From contig NZ_BOVL01000056.1 of assembly GCF_019972155.1 (NCBI RefSeq), positions 124,001 to 188,000 of the forward strand: a stretch of DNA of 64,000 nt. The letters are read 5' to 3'. The position numbers and the translations under genes are program-made. The notes beneath the pieces are model-generated. The model searched no databases. It was not told the DNA's origin and saw only the letters and a list, made by a program, of their open reading frames with translations. Source of the stretch: Bradyrhizobium sp. RD5-C2. GTDB taxonomy: Bacteria > Pseudomonadota > Alphaproteobacteria > Rhizobiales > Xanthobacteraceae. Positions 60,372 through 64,000 of the stretch are shown piece after piece; the stretch's first letter is position 1; each line of letters begins with the position of its first letter.

Positions 60372-61511
60372 ATGCCTTTCGATCTAATTCTGCGTGGCGG
60401 ACGGGTGATCGACCCGTCGCAAAAGCTCGATGCGGTGACGGATGTCGCCTTTGCCGGCGGCAAGGTCGCCGCGGTCGGCCGGGAGCTGAAGGCCGATCCC
60501 GCAACCGAGGTCCGCGACGTTTCCGGGCTGATCGTCTCGCCGGGGATCATCGACCTGCACACCCATGTCTATTGGGGCGGCACCTCGCTCGGCATCGACG
60601 CGGAAGAGTTCTGCCGGACGTCCGGCGTCACCACGTCGGTCGATACCGGCAGCGCCGGGCCCGGCAACTTCGCCGGTTTCCGCAAGCACGTGATCGAGCC
60701 GAGCCAGGTCCGCATCCTCGCCTATCTGCATGTCTCGCATGCCGGCATCTTCGGCTTCTCCGACCGCGTGATGGTCGGCGAGAGTGAGGAGTTGCGGCTG
60801 ATGAATCCGGTCGACGCGGCGCGCGTGGCGGACGAGAACCGCGACCTCATCGTCGGCATCAAGGTGCGGGTCGGCCTGTTCGCCTCGGGCACCTCGGGGC
60901 TGGTGCCGCTCGAGATCGCGCTCGAGGTTGCCGAACAGGTCGGCATGCCCCTGATGGCGCATATCGATCATCCGCCGCCGAGCTACGAGGAGGTGCTCGC
61001 CCGCTTGCGCCCGGGCGATGTGCTGACCCATGCGTTCCGTCCGTTCCCCAACACGCCCGCGACCGCGCAGGGCACGGTGAAGAAGGTGGTGCTGGAGGCG
61101 CGCGAGCGCGGCGTGCTGTTCGATATCGGCCATGGCAAGGGCTCGTTTGCCTTCAAGACCGCGCGCGCGATGCTCGCCAACGGCTTCTACCCAGACACCA
61201 TCTCTTCCGACATCCATCAGCTCTGCATCGACGGCCCGGCTTTCGACCAGGTGACGACGATGTCGAAATTCCTCTGCATGGGGATGTCGCTGCCGGACGT
61301 GATCGCGGCGTCCACCGTCAACGCCGCGATGGCGTTGCGTCGCCCGGAGCTCGGCAGCCTCAAGCCCGGCAGCGTCGGCGACGCCACGCTGATCTCGATC
61401 CGGGAAGGGCAGTTCGATTATGTCGACGTGGTCGGCGAACACCTGACGGGCGATCGCAAGATCGCGTCCGAAGGCGTCGTGATCGGTGGCCGCTGGTGGC
61501 ATCCAAGATAG
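60372..61511 (+). CDS. Amidohydrolase/deacetylase family metallohydrolase
   Basis: TIM-barrel amidohydrolase of 379 residues (dihydroorotase/D-aminoacylase-like). Metal motifs: GIIDLHTHVYWGG with HxH near residue 67, IKVRVGL with the bridging Lys candidate, MAHIDHPPP with His, and SSDIHQLCIDG with Asp. The start is ATG 60372, with GGAG six bases upstream. Degraded pieces of a second copy lie at 62586-62683. Substrate unknown. Confidence 0.9.
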   Translation: MPFDLILRGGRVIDPSQKLDAVTDVAFAGGKVAAVGRELKADPATEVRDVSGLIVSPGIIDLHTHVYWGGTSLGIDAEEFCRTSGVTTSVDTGSAGPGNFAGFRKHVIEPSQVRILAYLHVSHAGIFGFSDRVMVGESEELRLMNPVDAARVADENRDLIVGIKVRVGLFASGTSGLVPLEIALEVAEQVGMPLMAHIDHPPPSYEEVLARLRPGDVLTHAFRPFPNTPATAQGTVKKVVLEARERGVLFDIGHGKGSFAFKTARAMLANGFYPDTISSDIHQLCIDGPAFDQVTTMSKFLCMGMSLPDVIAASTVNAAMALRRPELGSLKPGSVGDATLISIREGQFDYVDVVGEHLTGDRKIASEGVVIGGRWWHPR

Positions 61512-61728
61512 GGCGTGGTCTCGTAAGACCGGCGAGCGCTTTGCATTCATAAAGGCGACATGAAAGCTGGCCTGAATCGATGTCGGCCAAGAGCCCGGAG
61601 CGGACAGCCCGCACACTTCCCAATCGCTTGAAAGTGCGGTCATATGGCGTCCGGTGGCACTTGGACCTTTGACATTGGACGTTTGACACTTGGCGCCTTG
61701 GGGCGAGGGTGTCCGCTTGCACGGGGGA

Positions 61729-62583
61729 ATGCGCGTGAAGGAACTCGCTGGAAAGACCGCGTTCGTGACCGGCGCAGCGTCAGGCATTGGATTGGGAATC
61801 GCGACAGCTCTCGCCCAGGCGGGGGTGAAAGTCATGCTTTGCGATATCGAAGAAGCGGCTTTGTCCACGGCGCTCGAGCAACTGCGGCTCACCAACGTCG
61901 ATGTCGACGGCGTGAAAGCCGACGTCTCGCTCAAAGCCGAACTCGCCGCCGCCGCCGAAGCCACGACGGCCCGCTACGGCAAGGTGCATATCCTCGTCAA
62001 CAACGCCGGCGTCGGCGGCGGTGGGCCCTATGGCACCTGGACCGACGCGTCATGGAATTGGACCCTGGGCGTCAACCTGATGGCGACCATTTGGGGGATC
62101 GAGATTTTCGGGCCGTTGATCGAGCAGCATGGCGAGGGTGGACACATCGTCTCCACTGCCTCGCTCGCCGGCCTTATTTCAGGGGGGAGCACTGCATACA
62201 ACGTTTCAAAATATGGCGTGGTCGCGCTGTCCGAGGGACTGCGGCCTGAACTTGCGCCGCGCGGGATTGGCGTATCGGTGCTGTGTCCCGGGTTCATCCG
62301 CACTCAAATCGTGAACTCAGGGCGCAACCTGCCCAAGCGCTTCGAGGGGGCGGTCCGTGCCATGCCGACTTCAGGCCCGATTGCCGAGCGGATCAATCTG
62401 GTGCGCGAGCGCGTCTCTCAGGGCATCGATCCGATGTATGTCGGTGAACTCGTCCGCGAAGGCGTCGAAAACGACTGGCCATATATCTTCACCGACCTCG
62501 AATTCGAGCCGATCGTCGACGCGCGCTTCGCCGCAATCAAGCAGGGCTTTGACCGTATCCGTGGGCGCAACCCGAAACGTTGA
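61729..62583 (+). CDS. SDR family NAD(P)-dependent oxidoreductase
   Basis: A 284-residue classical SDR. TGAASGIG cofactor motif near residue 15, LVNNAGVGGGG near 95, catalytic Ser in STASLAG and the YNVSKYG active-site Tyr-Lys near 163. ATG 61729 directly follows a GGGGGA tract; GTG 61735 is an alternative. The upstream gap of 217 nt has two TTGACA-like hexamers (61669, 61683). It is flanked by the amidohydrolase gene and its duplicate scar, so it may have been inserted there. Confidence 0.92.
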   Translation: MRVKELAGKTAFVTGAASGIGLGIATALAQAGVKVMLCDIEEAALSTALEQLRLTNVDVDGVKADVSLKAELAAAAEATTARYGKVHILVNNAGVGGGGPYGTWTDASWNWTLGVNLMATIWGIEIFGPLIEQHGEGGHIVSTASLAGLISGGSTAYNVSKYGVVALSEGLRPELAPRGIGVSVLCPGFIRTQIVNSGRNLPKRFEGAVRAMPTSGPIAERINLVRERVSQGIDPMYVGELVREGVENDWPYIFTDLEFEPIVDARFAAIKQGFDRIRGRNPKR

Positions 62584-62585
62584 GC

Positions 62586-62683
62586 GCGCAGGGCACGGTG
62601 AAGAGGTGGTGTCACTACCCGGCGTGATCGCCGCGTCCACTGTCAATGCCGCGATGGCGCTCCGGTGATCGCAAGATCGCGCC
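62586..62683 (+). pseudogene. Collinear fragments of a second amidohydrolase gene copy
   Basis: Three short blocks match the amidohydrolase gene in order and orientation: 62586-62612 with 61065-61091 (one base lost), 62619-62664 with 61293-61339 (encoding VIAASTVNAAMALR), and 62667-62681 with 61452-61466. The parts between are missing. This looks like a decayed tandem duplicate; its last block abuts the stop codon of the convergent K+ channel. Confidence 0.75.
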
Positions 62684-63432
62684 TAGACGGCGCCCTCGTC
62701 GGGAATATTCAACACGATGCCGCAGCTTTTGCAGTGGACAGCATCGATATCGTGACGAAGAAGGCCACAGGATGGGCATCTGAACCGCACCTTGCTTGGG
62801 CTGAACAACACCTTTGCCAGGTTCAGGAAGAGTGTGACACCGAATATCATGATCACAACTGTAATCATGCGACCCGGCGTTCCGGGTAAGGTGATATCGC
62901 CAAAGCCCGTGGTCGTGAGCGCGGTAATCGTGAAGTAAAGTGCGTCTGCGTAATTCTTGATGCCGGGGTTCACACCTCGCTGCGTTTCGTAAACCACGCC
63001 CGTCATGATGAAAACAAAGACGGACAGATTGGTGATTGCGACCAGCAGTTCTTCGTTGCGACGAAAGAAGACGCTGTCCTCACGGAGGAATCGTACCACC
63101 CGGTACGTTCGCAACAGCCGAAACGTGCGGAGTACGCGCAGGAAGGCCGCGGCTTCGCTCGCTGTTGCCGCCAGCAAGGATACAATCGCAGCGACGTCGG
63201 TCCAGGTCGTGATGCTGAGCAGTTCGCGGCTCACCCGACGACTTCCTGCCATGCGCAACATCAACTCGACCAGAAAGGCGACACCAAAGGCAACATCGAG
63301 GCCCCGTACCAAAGCACTGCGCGGCAGGAACGACGTGCCGATGATGAACAGGAGTGAGGCCAAATCAAAGACCAGAAGCGCATAGAGAAAGAGACGCGAA
63401 TTAGCGCTGCGTCCACAGTACAGGTGGCGCAT
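62683..63432 (-). CDS. Voltage-gated-type potassium channel with C-terminal zinc ribbon
   Basis: Inner-membrane ion channel of about 249 residues with six spans. An S4-like segment has regularly spaced arginines (LRVLRTFRLLRTYRVVRFLR); the pore helix leads to TTGFGD, a variant of the TVGYGD filter. After the last span a zinc ribbon, CPSCGLL-N9-HCKSCG, closes the protein. The open frame extends to TTG 63594 but that codon lies inside a FixK-type box, so ATG 63432 (MRHLYCGRSAN) just before the first span is chosen. Divergent from the GlsB-like gene. Confidence 0.88.
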   Translation of the reverse strand: MRHLYCGRSANSRLFLYALLVFDLASLLFIIGTSFLPRSALVRGLDVAFGVAFLVELMLRMAGSRRVSRELLSITTWTDVAAIVSLLAATASEAAAFLRVLRTFRLLRTYRVVRFLREDSVFFRRNEELLVAITNLSVFVFIMTGVVYETQRGVNPGIKNYADALYFTITALTTTGFGDITLPGTPGRMITVVIMIFGVTLFLNLAKVLFSPSKVRFRCPSCGLLRHDIDAVHCKSCGIVLNIPDEGAV

Positions 63433-63580
63433 CGAAGTCCGAAATCGAGAAAGCGGCGTTCGGGGAGAGCCCTCAGCCTGCACTCCCAGTGCTGACACGC
63501 TTGTCGCCTCCACAGGCTGTGGCCTGCCAGCCTCCGGCACCTGGCCTAACCGTTCCTGCAACCACGCCAAATGACGAAGC

Positions 63581-63594
63581 TTGATGTAGATCAA
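63581..63594. promoter_or_regulatory. FixK/FNR box (anaerobox)
   Basis: TTGATGTAGATCAA is a perfect TTGAT-N4-ATCAA palindrome. Centred 70 nt before the GlsB-type start, it would sit at about -41.5 if transcription begins near 63629, the normal activator position. The divergent K+ channel may be affected as well. FixK2 or FNR-like control is inferred from the sequence match. Confidence 0.8.
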
Positions 63595-63657
63595 GGCGGC
63601 AGCAACTGGTCCCGGTCAATTCCGACAGTCTGTTGCCAAAGCTGTGGGGTAAATCCA

Positions 63658-63921
63658 ATGGGCGTTATTTGGACGATTATTATTGGTTTTATTGTCGGAG
63701 TGATCGCCAAGTTCATCATGCCTGGCGACAAGTCGGAGCCCAAGGGCTTCATTCTCACGGCCGTCCTTGGAATTGTCGGCGCTTTCGTCGCGACCTACCT
63801 TGGCCAGGCCGTTGGATGGTACGCACCCGGGGAGAGCACAGGCTTCATCGGTGCCGTTGTCGGCTCAATCATTCTGCTGTTTCTCTACGGCCTCGTGATG
63901 GGCCGCCAAGGGCGCGCTTGA
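63658..63921 (+). CDS. GlsB/YeaQ/YmgE family stress-response membrane protein
   Basis: An 87-residue protein with three membrane spans: MGVIWTIIIGFIVGVIAKFI, then GFILTAVLGIVGAFVATYLG and GFIGAVVGSIILLFLYGLVM, joined by the family motif PGDKSEPKGF. This is the transglycosylase-associated (GlsB) type linked to general stress. ATG 63658 has GGGG upstream. The perfect FixK/FNR box 64-77 nt upstream points to induction at low oxygen. Confidence 0.9.
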   Translation: MGVIWTIIIGFIVGVIAKFIMPGDKSEPKGFILTAVLGIVGAFVATYLGQAVGWYAPGESTGFIGAVVGSIILLFLYGLVMGRQGRA

Positions 63922-63945
63922 TTGATTGACCATCGGCGGTCGTCG

Positions 63946-64000
63946 CTACAGGCCGGCGATGATTGCCTTGCGGTTGGCCACTACCCTTCGGAAGGATCGC
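63946..64000 (-). CDS. Possible C-terminal end of a gene running off the right edge
   Basis: A minus-strand frame ends at TAG (63946) and reads RSFRRVVANRKAIIAGL over the last 17 codons in view. Too short to identify; it could be chance. Confidence 0.25.
   Translation of the reverse strand, partial: RSFRRVVANRKAIIAGL

Overview
The window is about 64 kb of high-GC (roughly 64 percent by eye) alphaproteobacterial chromosome, most likely from Bradyrhizobium or a close relative. The reasons are the gene families (Usg, DUF3126, Anbu operon, CNT transporter, several conserved Bradyrhizobiaceae orphans), the dispersed palindromic repeats at gene ends, a FixK-type box and a CIRCE-like groESL operator. 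The species call rests on recognition, not on a database search. No phage, integrase, transposase, rRNA or CRISPR array is visible. Genes run on both strands in short operons.

Layout. 1-2.5 kb: groESL (groEL cut by the left edge) with a CIRCE-like operator and a heat-shock-like promoter, then usg. 2.5-7 kb: a cupin with a histone-H1-like tail, a nucleoside transporter, an MFS exporter and an SDR. 6.8-13.6 kb: an Anbu (ancestral proteasome-like) locus encoding Anbu, transglutaminase, alpha-E protein and circularly permuted ATP-grasp, interrupted by a peptide-type binding protein and an AhpD-like gene. 13.8-21 kb: housekeeping and detoxification genes (CinA-N domain protein, gpt, MetE-like, GST, HCCA isomerase-like, quinone oxidoreductase, lipase-like hydrolase, enoyl-CoA hydratase).

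21-34.5 kb is a coherent scavenging locus for peptides, amides and D-amino acids: amidase, three M20 peptidases, an eroded MlrC-type peptidase, an Opp/Dpp-type ABC transporter (fused ATPase, two permeases, a divergent binding protein) and a DadA-type oxidase preceded by a tandem glycine riboswitch. Substrates would be imported as short peptides, hydrolysed by the M20 enzymes and oxidised by the DadA-like enzyme.

34.5-50 kb mixes orphans and enzymes: PilZ protein, phospholipase-D-like protein with a lysine-rich tail, tRNA-Leu(UAA), two flavin monooxygenases in the wider region, cysE, a gamma-carbonic anhydrase and small secreted proteins. 49.6-64 kb: a TetR-fabA pair with a perfect palindromic operator, a LapG-type cysteine protease next to a PilZ protein, an atypical desaturase, an alcohol dehydrogenase behind a 28-bp perfect palindrome, a cNMP-domain patatin, an amidohydrolase with the scar of a second copy, a K+ channel with a C-terminal zinc ribbon, and a GlsB-type membrane protein behind a perfect FixK/FNR box.

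No single large undescribed system stands out. The most promising items are the split Anbu operon, the glycine riboswitch on a DadA-type gene, the histone-tailed PLD and cupin proteins, the poly-G frame break in a membrane protein gene, the zinc-ribbon K+ channel with FixK box, and several perfect palindromic operators.
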